A stretch of 38,820 nt of DNA, taken from a virus. The translations under genes and the position numbers were made by a program. Each line of letters begins with the position of its first letter. Position 1 is the stretch's first letter. Below, piece after piece: positions 8,530-15,395 of this stretch. Location of the stretch: IMG/VR virus record IMGVR_UViG_3300036945_000079, positions 1 through 38,820 of that record, one strand, 5' to 3'. The notes under the pieces were generated by a model that was not told the DNA's origin, ran no database searches, and saw only the letters and a program-made list of their open reading frames with translations.

Positions 8530-10481
8530 TGGCGGGATCCCTTCTTCTTCTGTTCAGCATTTTGTTCTTTTGCAGATGCAAGACCTGTTGCACCGACAAG
8601 ACCAAGAAGACCTGCACCACCGCCTGCAATTGACCGACGAGGCCCAGTATAACCAACCCATGATGGCATTCCACCACCGCCTGCCTTCTCTGCTTCACTA
8701 ATGATAGCAGCACGCGCCTGATCAGCAGTTATATCACCCGCATCTTTCATAGCCCAAATGCTGCGTGCCTTGGCAACAAAAGGATTATTTCCGCGAATAG
8801 TTGATGGCATCAGTGCGCGGATTTGCTCCCATGTGATTGACTGCATCTGCCGGGGAAGCCATCCAAATTCTTCCGCAGCACCTTTTGTTGCATCAAAATG
8901 CAAACCATATGCGCCCGTCGTTCCAGTTACATCGCCACCAGTGTTGGACCATGGCATTCCTTGCTTTGGAGCTGTTGCCCCTGCAAGGCCGTGTCCGACT
9001 TCAGGCGCACTAGATCCATGAGGCATCAACAGCCCACCAGCTATCTGGTGGGTATCCATTGTGGCGTCATAAGGGCTGCTCGGCGTCAGAATATTGTTAA
9101 AGAAGTTTCGAACCTTATGTTCAGATCCAAGTTCATCTGACACAGATTTAAGACTGCCGTCGCCTTCCAAAATTCGGATTGCCTTTGCCATATTGTCCCA
9201 GCTTTGTGGTACAACAACACGTCGATTTCCGTTGTTTGTCGTCGCATAATCTAAAATATCACCACCCGGTGAAACCTCACGATAGAACCGCCCATTTTGC
9301 GCTTCGTCGTATGCACGCAGCCACATTGCCTTTTCGCGTGGTGTTTCCATTGCACCGTAAGGTTGATTGCGAACCTTTTGCTCAAATTCCTTACTACGGG
9401 TCCACGCCGTCGTGCCGTCTTTATCAATGCCGCTGGTCAGTGAAACGTTGTCCATTTCTGGTGTCCAACGCATTTGCGGGTTGACCTCGGCATGCGACTT
9501 TATGATACGCTCACCCAAAGCCACGTTTTGATACCAATCTTTTTGCGGTGACAAAACTGCCAAAACTCCAGAGGTTTTTTCTGGTGTATATTGGAACCGC
9601 TGCGATAGTTCATTCGCAATGCGATTTGCGCCATCGTACCATTTTGCACTTTCCTGCGTGATGCCTTTCTTGGCCGCGAGATCATACAAGCTAATGATGT
9701 TACCCTTCATATGCTCAATGATGTTTTGTGCAGTCTGCTTGGGATCCTCGGAAAGCAAACCCTTCAGGCCCGGATAGGTTTCCGTCATCATTGCCATATT
9801 TTTTTCGGCAGATGGGGTGCGCAAGAATGCGTTAGTATCAGCGACCAAAGATCCAATAGGAGCATTGGCCTCTTCGCCTTTTGTCGGCGTGCGAGTAGAA
9901 ACACGCGGAAAACTTTCTATTCCGGCCTGACCGACGCTTGCCATGTCATTCGATGTTAGGCCACCGCCCATGTCAAATGGCGCACGCATAATTGGATTGC
10001 TATACATCACCGGCACAGGTCCGCGCTGGTTGGCACGTTCGGCGACGGTGCGGGCGATGGATTTAGCTGTATCCTTTGCCGCCGCTGATGTTGGCGACCA
10101 ACCCAGCAATCCTTCCATCAAGGCCATGGCGGCAGGCGTGCCAGCGCGGGCTGCAGCAGCCACAGGGGCGGCAACACCAGCAACCCCTGACAGCATGTCA
10201 CCCAAAGCAGCCATACGGTCCCAGCCTGCCGTATCGGGGGCCAACATGCGGCGAGACGCAGCCATCGACTGACCGATACCCTCGACCGGGTTAAGCATCT
10301 GGTTGACGTTGCCCAACCCCGTCAGCATGCGGTTGATCTCAGGGAAACCCGTGGCGGATCCTTGACCTTCGGTTGGCGCTGATAGCAAACCACCGGCGAC
10401 ACGGCGAACAGGATACAACTTGCCGTCAGGCCGACGCTCATACAACACGTCGCCGATAACGCGAAGATCCTCTATCCCCAT
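8526..10481 (-). CDS. Large conserved phage protein, central enzyme-like domain with DTH motif
   Basis: This 651-aa protein sits between TerL and the adaptor. Residues 1-220 are Ala/Gly-rich with hydrophobic stretches (about 95-125) like an internal virion protein. The central part has 'KWYDGANRIANELS' (281-294), 'VLAVLSPQKDWYQN' (307-320), 'HKVRNFFNNI' (456-465), 'DATMDTHQIA' (473-482) and 'LPRQMQSITWEQIRAL' (543-558). This set of motifs resembles a phage family I recall as DUF7178; the helix-rich pattern with a late 'DTH' also recalls HhH-GPD glycosylases, which use an Asp in 'DTH', but that link is speculative. The upstream in-frame TTG at 10484 is less likely than ATG 10481, which overlaps the TerL stop (TGATG). 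Confidence 0.7.
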   Translation of the reverse strand: MGIEDLRVIGDVLYERRPDGKLYPVRRVAGGLLSAPTEGQGSATGFPEINRMLTGLGNVNQMLNPVEGIGQSMAASRRMLAPDTAGWDRMAALGDMLSGVAGVAAPVAAAARAGTPAAMALMEGLLGWSPTSAAAKDTAKSIARTVAERANQRGPVPVMYSNPIMRAPFDMGGGLTSNDMASVGQAGIESFPRVSTRTPTKGEEANAPIGSLVADTNAFLRTPSAEKNMAMMTETYPGLKGLLSEDPKQTAQNIIEHMKGNIISLYDLAAKKGITQESAKWYDGANRIANELSQRFQYTPEKTSGVLAVLSPQKDWYQNVALGERIIKSHAEVNPQMRWTPEMDNVSLTSGIDKDGTTAWTRSKEFEQKVRNQPYGAMETPREKAMWLRAYDEAQNGRFYREVSPGGDILDYATTNNGNRRVVVPQSWDNMAKAIRILEGDGSLKSVSDELGSEHKVRNFFNNILTPSSPYDATMDTHQIAGGLLMPHGSSAPEVGHGLAGATAPKQGMPWSNTGGDVTGTTGAYGLHFDATKGAAEEFGWLPRQMQSITWEQIRALMPSTIRGNNPFVAKARSIWAMKDAGDITADQARAAIISEAEKAGGGGMPSWVGYTGPRRSIAGGGAGLLGLVGATGLASAKEQNAEQKKKGSRQ

Positions 10482-11890
10482 CAAGCTATCCCCTTCAAAT
10501 TCCGCCGTATCGGCTTAGACCAGTTACCCGTCGGCGAACCCAACGACGTCGCGGCGTCACCGGCGAAAGTAAGGAACACCGCGTCGGCCTTGTCGGGTGA
10601 ACGCAACCCACGCCGCCTCATGTCGTCCTTGCTCTCGGCCTTCATCTTGCCGCTGCTGCCAAAAGAATACCTGATCGAGGTCAATTCCGCAATAAGTTCG
10701 CCGTCGGCGGGCAAACGGCTGCCCCGCGCCTCAAGCCAACCCCGAAACCGAAAGATCAACTCTGTGCGCAAATTGTTGTACGTCGCCCCAAACGCAGGAG
10801 CCTCGGACACGTTCACAGCACGCACAGGAAGGCCCAATTCGCGCAGACGGTCGTGGACACCAGACCCAAGGCCAATGACGTCCACAAGGATCTCCGACGG
10901 CCTGTCAGACGACATCAAGCCATCGTACTGAGCCTTGACCCTGCCGACGGTCTGCATGAGATCCAAACCCTTCCACGTCTCCACCTCGGTAACAACCGGG
11001 CCGACACGCTTGGCCAAGGCCGACCGGTCGCTGCCGAAGCGAGCCACGTCCAAACCCCAGACAGCCTTCGTGGTGGGCGATGCCACAACATCCCGCCCCT
11101 TGGCAGCCTCGGCCAGATACAGCGGGATGATCGTGTCATCATCACCCATGGGGAACTCACCCAGCACGCGGATCCGATACGCGTTGCTGTCCTCCCCGTA
11201 GCGGGTCTTCATCTCCTCGACAAATTCATCCGACACCCGGCTGCTCTCGACGCACGACCAATGCAAAGTATGCCAGTGATCCGAAAGCCGGTTGTGCGTC
11301 TCGTAAAACGTGCCGGACGAACGTGTCGGGTTGCCGGCGAGGATGGTTATCGCGTTGTGGCCCGACATCGAGCCGCTGGCAGCCTCAAATACCTGCTCCG
11401 GCACGCCGCTGGCCTCGTCAACCACCAGCATCACGTTATCACTATGCACCCCAGCCAACGCTTCTGGCTGCTCGGCCCGCGATGTCCTCGCCGAGATAAA
11501 CGCCTCCGACGGCGCGGCCACCAACTCGACCCGGTCGGTCTTCACCTCGATCAACCCCTGCAACGCCGGCGGCAGTTCGTTAATCCACCGCTTCAATTCC
11601 GCGAACAAGGCGTCGTACAACTGCGCACTGGTCGGCGCCGTCACCACAACCTTGCACGGATACCGAAACAGCAAAAACCACAGCATGCTCCAACTCAAGC
11701 TGGTCGACTTCCCCGTGCCGTGCCCCGACCGCACAGAAACCTTACGCTCGCCGCCGCCGACCGCACGCAGCAAATCATCCTGATAAGCTTCCGGCACAGC
11801 ACCGAGGATCTCGCGCACAAACAAACCCGGCCCCTCCGGCGTCATACCGTACCGGGCGATCATCTCTAAAAACGGGTTGTCCTTGCTCAA
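10481..11890 (-). CDS. terL: Terminase large subunit
   Basis: This 469-aa protein is the packaging motor ATPase and nuclease. The Walker A motif is 'SGHGTGKST' (55-63) and Walker B is 'VMLVVDEAS' (153-161). The RNase H-like nuclease domain shows 'WGLDVARFGSDRSA' with the first acidic residue D281, 'ILVDVIGLGSGV' with D337, and 'KADAVFLTF' near the C-terminus. The order ATPase then nuclease is standard. The start is TTG, sharing bases with the preceding stop (TTGA), with GGGGGA upstream; an ATG ten codons later is the alternative. It works with TerS encoded just upstream and with the portal far downstream. Confidence 0.95.
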   Translation of the reverse strand: MSKDNPFLEMIARYGMTPEGPGLFVREILGAVPEAYQDDLLRAVGGGERKVSVRSGHGTGKSTSLSWSMLWFLLFRYPCKVVVTAPTSAQLYDALFAELKRWINELPPALQGLIEVKTDRVELVAAPSEAFISARTSRAEQPEALAGVHSDNVMLVVDEASGVPEQVFEAASGSMSGHNAITILAGNPTRSSGTFYETHNRLSDHWHTLHWSCVESSRVSDEFVEEMKTRYGEDSNAYRIRVLGEFPMGDDDTIIPLYLAEAAKGRDVVASPTTKAVWGLDVARFGSDRSALAKRVGPVVTEVETWKGLDLMQTVGRVKAQYDGLMSSDRPSEILVDVIGLGSGVHDRLRELGLPVRAVNVSEAPAFGATYNNLRTELIFRFRGWLEARGSRLPADGELIAELTSIRYSFGSSGKMKAESKDDMRRRGLRSPDKADAVFLTFAGDAATSLGSPTGNWSKPIRRNLKGIA

Positions 11891-12108
11891 TCGTCATCCC
11901 CCAATATGGCATGGATCTTGGACATCTCGATCAGCCACAACGCATCCTTGCGCGATACATCCCCAGACGATGCCACATACAACGTGCCGTTGGACGTCTC
12001 GCCCAATATAAGCACACTCTCCAAACCCTTGTCGGCCGCCGCTGCCAATACCTCGCCGACCGAAATATCAGGCTCAAACAAATTCACCACGTTGCCGCCG
12101 TCAGTCAT
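11887..12108 (-). CDS. Conserved small protein between terminase subunits
   Basis: This 73-aa acidic protein has the pattern 'VGEVLAAAADKGLESVLILGETSNGTLYVASS' followed by 'DALWLIEMSKIHAIL'. Proteins of this type lie next to terminase genes in many phages and prophages; their function is unknown to me. GGAGG lies seven bases before the ATG, which overlaps the TerS gene by eight bases, so it is translated with the terminase genes. Confidence 0.75.
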   Translation of the reverse strand: MTDGGNVVNLFEPDISVGEVLAAAADKGLESVLILGETSNGTLYVASSGDVSRKDALWLIEMSKIHAILGDDD

Positions 12109-12577
12109 CCTGTGCCTCCGATACCACCGACGCGTCTATCACAATGCCGCCGTCCCGACGCTTCTTCAAAGCATCCAAATGCAACTGGCCGATGTTAATC
12201 GTCACGTTCGGCCCGTTCGGATTGTGCCTGAATCGGTCAGGATTATTCACCGACGCCATCCACTTGCGAACGTCGATCCGCTCCTTTCCGACCGCCACCT
12301 GCTCCCGGCTAATCCCGTCAACCGTCGCCATATCATCCGCGATCTTCAAGGCTTCCTCGGCCAACTGGTCAGCATGCTCACGCCGACCCTCGTCAATCAC
12401 GGCACGATACTCAGGGTGCGCGTTGATGTGCCGGCTCAAATAACTGCGAGAGCAACCCAGCTTCGTCGCCAGATCCAAAATCGTGCCGCCCTCGGCAATA
12501 TAATCCTGCAACCACTCGACGCCGCCCATAGCCTCGATTTCGCCAAACAAACGCTTCTTCAACGCACGGCCAGCCAT
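12101..12577 (-). CDS. terS: Terminase small subunit
   Basis: This 158-aa protein has an N-terminal helix-turn-helix ('DLATKLGCSRSYLSRHINAHPEYR', about residues 34-58), a helical oligomerisation region with 'EEALKIADD', 'KERIDVRKWMASVNNPDRF', and a C-terminal tail. This is the usual plan of small terminase subunits, which recognise the packaging site and activate TerL. GGGAGG lies five bases before the ATG. A candidate late promoter and two 14-base direct repeats lie just upstream. Confidence 0.88.
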   Translation of the reverse strand: MAGRALKKRLFGEIEAMGGVEWLQDYIAEGGTILDLATKLGCSRSYLSRHINAHPEYRAVIDEGRREHADQLAEEALKIADDMATVDGISREQVAVGKERIDVRKWMASVNNPDRFRHNPNGPNVTINIGQLHLDALKKRRDGGIVIDASVVSEAQDD

Positions 12578-12590
12578 CGTGTCCTCCCAT

Positions 12591-12664
12591 GTTGGCGCGG
12601 GTTATCCCCAGCAACATATAGGCGGCTTGGGTTTTCCACGCAACAATTAGGTTAGCGCGGGTTA
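12591..12664. repeat. Pair of 14-base direct repeats upstream of terS
   Basis: GTTGGCGCGGGTTA at 12591-12604 and GTTAGCGCGGGTTA at 12651-12664 differ at one base and are exactly 60 bases apart, centre to centre. One copy sits beside the terS start and the other covers the stop codon of the HNH gene. Sites next to terS are common binding sites for the small terminase subunit, so a packaging role is possible. They could also bind a regulator of the late promoter lying between them. Confidence 0.6.
12615..12643 (-). promoter_or_regulatory. Candidate sigma-70 promoter for terS and late genes
   Basis: On the minus strand, TTGCGT (12643-12638) and TATATG (12620-12615) are separated by 17 bases. 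The start of transcription would fall about 40 bases before the terS ATG. The hexamers match the consensus only moderately. It would give the late genes a start independent of the early promoter at 21.1 kb. Confidence 0.5.
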
Positions 12665-13384
12665 GATATACATCCAGCCGGGTTTGCTCGTGTCTTCACC
12701 GCCGCGATGATATTCGCCGCTAAAGCTGCCCATCTGGCAGTATCGGGAAACCGAATGTGCGCCTAAGCCCAAGGCTTCCGCTGCCAATGTGGCGCTAGGA
12801 AAATTTCCATACGGCGTTTGCACCGGCTTAGCACATGGATGCGTCGCCCGATTTTTCAAATGCCGACCCAGTTGCTCGCCCTTAGCGCCGCGACCCTTAG
12901 CCCGCATGTCAGCCATGTTTTCCATGTAGGTTCCAGATTTCAAATGAGCCGGATTGACGCAGGCCGGATTATCGCAGGTGTGCATGACAACCTCAGCCGT
13001 TATGTCGCCGGTTGCCAGCGCGTGTGCCATCCGATGCGCCAACACCGTATGCCCACCCAACGAGATCATACCGTATTTGCCATTGGTGCGCGAACCAATC
13101 CAAATGTGGCAAGCATCCTTGCCGCCGCTGGCATCAATCTTACGGCGAAACTTATCGTTCAATTCGCTCGACCAATTCGGCAACAGCAACATAACCCCAG
13201 CGCCAACAGAAAGCGCGTTCCTAGCACGGGTTGTCACGCCCTTAACCTGTGCGGCCACGTTGGCATCATACTTCCGCTGATACTCTTGCCGCAGCTTTGC
13301 CCGACGTTCGCGCATGTAGCAGGCTTGGCACATGCCACGCACGATGGCGTCCCGGTCAGGATGATTTTTGCAGGAAGTGTCCAT
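12662..13384 (-). CDS. HNH homing-type endonuclease with N-terminal zinc finger
   Basis: This 240-aa protein has an N-terminal Cys/His cluster 'CKNHPDRDAIVRGMCQACYM' (likely a zinc finger), a central HNH nuclease core 'AHRMAHALATG...VMHTCDNPACVNPAHL', and a C-terminal 'YGNFPSATLAAEALGLGAHSVSRYC' that resembles a NUMOD-type DNA-binding helix. It probably makes a site-specific break and spreads as a free-standing homing gene. It interrupts the early region and terS, with its own promoter upstream and an AGGAG seven bases before the ATG. It may alternatively have been recruited for packaging, as in phages whose HNH proteins aid terminase. Confidence 0.88.
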   Translation of the reverse strand: MDTSCKNHPDRDAIVRGMCQACYMRERRAKLRQEYQRKYDANVAAQVKGVTTRARNALSVGAGVMLLLPNWSSELNDKFRRKIDASGGKDACHIWIGSRTNGKYGMISLGGHTVLAHRMAHALATGDITAEVVMHTCDNPACVNPAHLKSGTYMENMADMRAKGRGAKGEQLGRHLKNRATHPCAKPVQTPYGNFPSATLAAEALGLGAHSVSRYCQMGSFSGEYHRGGEDTSKPGWMYI

Positions 13385-13817
13385 GATGCTCTCCTATGTT
13401 GTTCGCGTTATATATATAGCTTGCGTTATACTGGCAATTGGTTTGCGGATAATTTTACAAAATTTTTATCGGGTATGCAGATGTGTGTGAGGGAGCAGCA
13501 GCAGCCGCCCCGCCTTAACCCCCTATACCGGGGGGGCCTCGGCCTGATGGCAGGCTACCGATGCGGTCAATATAACGCGCTAAAGGCGATAGTAGGTGGT
13601 ATGTCAAATCTCGGTTCTAATGATATCAATGACTTAGCCAATCATCTGCATTATGCTCGATTTCCGTTTACCAACAGTGAACAGCAGGTCGGCATTTGCG
13701 GTAACCTATTACCACCAAAGGACGATCGAGGCGACCCGGCTCGCCCACGCCCACGCGAGGCGGCGTGTCTTAGGGCTTGGTCTAACCTCACCGCTAACCT
13801 CCCGCCGACCTCCCCTC
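13385..13817. other. 433-base region without a convincing gene
   Basis: No reading frame here has a ribosome binding site or a recognisable product. The region holds: a promoter for the HNH gene; an AT-rich block (13445-13471); a C5/G5 inverted repeat around 'TATACC' near 13519-13536; an 11-base GATGCGGTCAA at 13560-13570 that also occurs in the early leftward promoter (21090-21100); a TTGACA on the minus strand at 13607-13602 without a good -10; and 12-base tandem repeats at its right end. It is one of the two largest non-coding gaps and could contain an origin, packaging site or regulatory region. Confidence 0.55.
13409..13437 (-). promoter_or_regulatory. Candidate promoter of the HNH gene at 12662-13384
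   Basis: On the minus strand, TTGCCA (13437-13432) and TATATA (13414-13409) are 17 bases apart, with an AT-rich -10 area. The predicted start lies about 18 bases before the ATG at 13384. Homing endonuclease genes in phages often bring their own promoter. Confidence 0.6.
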
Positions 13818-13829
13818 TCACCTCTTGAC
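13782..13829. repeat. Tandem 12-base repeats
   Basis: Four consecutive 12-base units share an ACCTC core at the same phase: CTAACCTCACCG, CTAACCTCCCGC, CGACCTCCCCTC and TCACCTCTTGAC. The first two differ at only three positions. The last unit overlaps the 3' end of the adjacent gene. Spacing of about one helical turn is typical of iterons or operator arrays. A binding protein has not been identified. Confidence 0.55.
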
Positions 13830-14042
13830 CGCCATGTATGCGAACATGCCGTCATCCAAGCTTAACCGCTTCATCACCAGCAAACACAGGCCAGCATCGC
13901 TTGCCTCTTTGGCATCGCGTCGATGCGGGCCACCACAATGCTGGCCGACGTGATAGATCAGGCGATCCCCTTTGCCTGCATCTTCCAGCCTGTGGCCGAA
14001 GACGCCTTCACGTTCCTTTGTGATGTCGATCATCTTGCTCAT
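13818..14042 (-). CDS. Conserved small phage protein
   Basis: This 74-aa protein contains 'DRLIYHVGQHCGGPHRRDAKEASDAGLCLLVMKR'. I recall this 'IYHxGxxCxGPHRRDA' pattern in small proteins of many phages infecting alpha- and gammaproteobacteria, function unknown. Two Cys and three His could bind metal. The ATG overlaps the preceding stop as ATGA; an ATG at codon 4 is also possible. Confidence 0.72.
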   Translation of the reverse strand: MSKMIDITKEREGVFGHRLEDAGKGDRLIYHVGQHCGGPHRRDAKEASDAGLCLLVMKRLSLDDGMFAYMAVKR

Positions 14043-14611
14043 TCGAACACATCCCCCAAGTCGTCATCCATGCTGTCGTTCTTCGGCTTCCTGATGGCCG
14101 TGATCTGCGCACCGGGGAAACCTTCTTTGACCTGCCGCACCAGATCGTTGCGATAGGCTTCCAGTGCGATTGCCACTTCGCGCATGTTGTACATCAGCAG
14201 CCCCTTGCGCTTTGCGTAGGCTGCCGGCCACTGGCGGCCATCCTCGATGATGCCGATGGTCACTCCGTCCAGTTCATACTCCCAGATGTGCGGATCCGCT
14301 GGCCTATGGCCCGCTGCGGTTGCTTCGGCGTCCATCATGGCCAACCCACGCACACACACCTCTGCCCAGCCAGCGACCTTGCCAGCATCCTTTGTGTCTT
14401 CTGCGGCATACAGGCCCGCCATCGCTTTACCCCACTTGGCGAGCGTCTCTGGGCCTGTCAGCCCCATCAGGCAGCCGATGCCCCACTTCTTGTCCATCTG
14501 CTCCATGGCACGCGTAAATCCGGCCAGCGCGATGTCGCACTTGATGTCATCTTGGCTGGCCTCTGGATGGATGACGCGATCCGTCTTCTTGCTGTACTTT
14601 GGCGGCTTCAT
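14039..14611 (-). CDS. Hypothetical protein in replication block
   Basis: This 190-aa protein is probably soluble and largely helical, with two Cys in the N-terminal half ('KWGIGCLMGL', 'WAEVCVRGLAMMDAEA'), a Trp-rich middle ('PHIWEYELDGVTIGIIEDGRQWPA') and an acidic C-terminus ('MDDDLGDVFE'). I do not recognise the family. The start overlaps the dCTP deaminase stop as ATGA. Neighbours suggest a role in nucleotide or DNA metabolism, but nothing in the sequence proves it. Confidence 0.65.
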   Translation of the reverse strand: MKPPKYSKKTDRVIHPEASQDDIKCDIALAGFTRAMEQMDKKWGIGCLMGLTGPETLAKWGKAMAGLYAAEDTKDAGKVAGWAEVCVRGLAMMDAEATAAGHRPADPHIWEYELDGVTIGIIEDGRQWPAAYAKRKGLLMYNMREVAIALEAYRNDLVRQVKEGFPGAQITAIRKPKNDSMDDDLGDVFE

Positions 14612-15090
14612 GCTTTCTCATCCTTGGCTTCGACCGGGCCACGGGATTGATCCTGATACTTGCCGCTGTACGCCGCAGGTTCTGCCAGTTGGCTAAAGAT
14701 CACCTGCGCTATGCCTGACCCCGCCTTGATGTGCAGCGGCTTTAGCCCGTGATGCACCAGTTCGAGGGTCAGGAACCCGCGCCAACCCGGCTCGATCACC
14801 GTGTTGAATACCGCCAGCCCGCGCCTTGCCCATGTGGACTTGTCGTGGACAACGCCGACCAGATCGTAGGGCATGTCAAACTCTTCTACCGCCGACGCGA
14901 GGGTGAAGCGGCCTTGCTTCCATTCGCCGTCGACCGACACGCCATGCTCACCGAAAAAAATATCTTCGGCTATTCTTATATCGTAGCCTGCCAGCGATAA
15001 TCCGTGGCTGACCCCGTTTAATATATGCTTGCTGGTCAGCATATCTTTAATCGGCTCGGCTTTAATTAGTTCTCTGCCATTTATGATCAT
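14608..15090 (-). CDS. dcd: dCTP deaminase / dUTPase-like protein
   Basis: This 160-aa protein belongs to the dCTP deaminase/dUTP diphosphatase fold. Diagnostic segments are 'LSLAGYDIRI' (31-40), 'VHDKSTWARRGLAVFN' (81-96, with the conserved Ser85 and Arg89/90), 'IEPGWRGFLTLEL' (99-111, with Glu110 at the place of the deaminase catalytic Glu) and 'YQDQSRG' (145-151) near the C-terminus. The Glu and the 'GYDIRI' favour dCTP deaminase over pure dUTPase. It would supply dUMP/dTTP or limit dUTP during phage DNA synthesis. GGGAG lies six bases before the ATG. Confidence 0.85.
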   Translation of the reverse strand: MIINGRELIKAEPIKDMLTSKHILNGVSHGLSLAGYDIRIAEDIFFGEHGVSVDGEWKQGRFTLASAVEEFDMPYDLVGVVHDKSTWARRGLAVFNTVIEPGWRGFLTLELVHHGLKPLHIKAGSGIAQVIFSQLAEPAAYSGKYQDQSRGPVEAKDEKA

Positions 15091-15223
15091 GTCGAACTCC
15101 CGTTTGATTGTGCCATCGTGCTGCTCGCCTGCTCTGACCGACGTACTCTGCGGCCCTTACTTACTGTTAACCATCGTCCGAGATCGTCTCCATTTGCCGG
15201 CGTTATCATGCTGCTGTTTGCTA

Positions 15224-15325
15224 GGATTTCCCCTATTGCAAACTACCGGCTTGCTGCGAATGCGCCACAGGCGGCATGCAGTGGCGGACTCGTCCGCCGC
15301 AGGTAGTTTACTATAGGGGAAATCC
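15224..15325 (-). ncRNA. Predicted three-way-junction structured RNA
   Basis: Long stem P1 joins 15224-15247 with 15302-15325: 22 of 24 positions are Watson-Crick pairs. Of the two mismatches, one becomes a G-U pair only in minus-strand RNA, favouring the operon direction. Inside P1, P2 (15254-15281) is CTGC/GCAG, a two-base bulge, ATGC/GCAT, a one-base bulge, GCC/GGC with a triloop; P3 (15283-15298) is GGCGGA/TCCGCC with a tetraloop. Junction strands are 6, 1 and 3 bases. No family was recognised. It lies in the leader between two replication genes, so it could be a cis-acting element (antitermination, processing, or protection) or a released small RNA. Confidence 0.65.
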
Positions 15326-15394
15326 AGCAGCGGAAGATTTGTTTTTGCATGTTTTCCGCCACTGGTCCGCCACTGAAAAACCCCACTGGCGGAC
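15280..15394. repeat. Cluster of TCCGCCACTG direct and inverted repeats
   Basis: TCCGCCACTG occurs at 15355-15364 and 15366-15375; its complement CAGTGGCGGA is at 15280-15289; a related TGGCGGAC at 15387-15394 forms an 8-base inverted repeat with GTCCGCCA at 15365-15372. A partial TCCGCCGC lies at 15293-15300. Such iteron-like clusters beside a primase-helicase gene are typical of replication origins, though they could also be protein-binding sites or RNA hairpins. Confidence 0.5.
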
Positions 15395-15395
15395 A

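Larger units (their letters stand above)
15091..15395. other. 305-base non-coding region between primase-helicase and dCTP deaminase
   Basis: This gap holds a predicted three-way-junction RNA (15224-15325) and a cluster of TCCGCCACTG-type repeats (15280-15394). Between 15091 and 15223 no good promoter is visible; a ten-codon frame beginning ATGGCACAA ends in TGA overlapping the dcd start and might couple translation. Open frames here are random continuations of the primase region in other frames. Confidence 0.6.

Noticed and set aside
10853-11869. Rightward 338-codon frame opposite terL
   Set aside because: Antisense to the clearly conserved terminase large subunit; Arg/His/Pro-rich composition and no ribosome binding site or promoter.
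13519-13536. C5/G5 inverted repeat as a terminator
   Set aside because: The stem is short with an uneven G run, and no T run follows on either strand.
13605-13660. Possible tRNA T-loop (GGTTCTAAT) in the 433-base gap
   Set aside because: No matching acceptor, D or anticodon arms could be drawn around it. No tRNA gene was found in the window.
12818-13828. Rightward 336-codon frame opposite the HNH gene and the 433-base gap
   Set aside because: Mostly antisense to the HNH gene; the part in the gap shows no homology-like motifs, and no promoter or Shine-Dalgarno was found.
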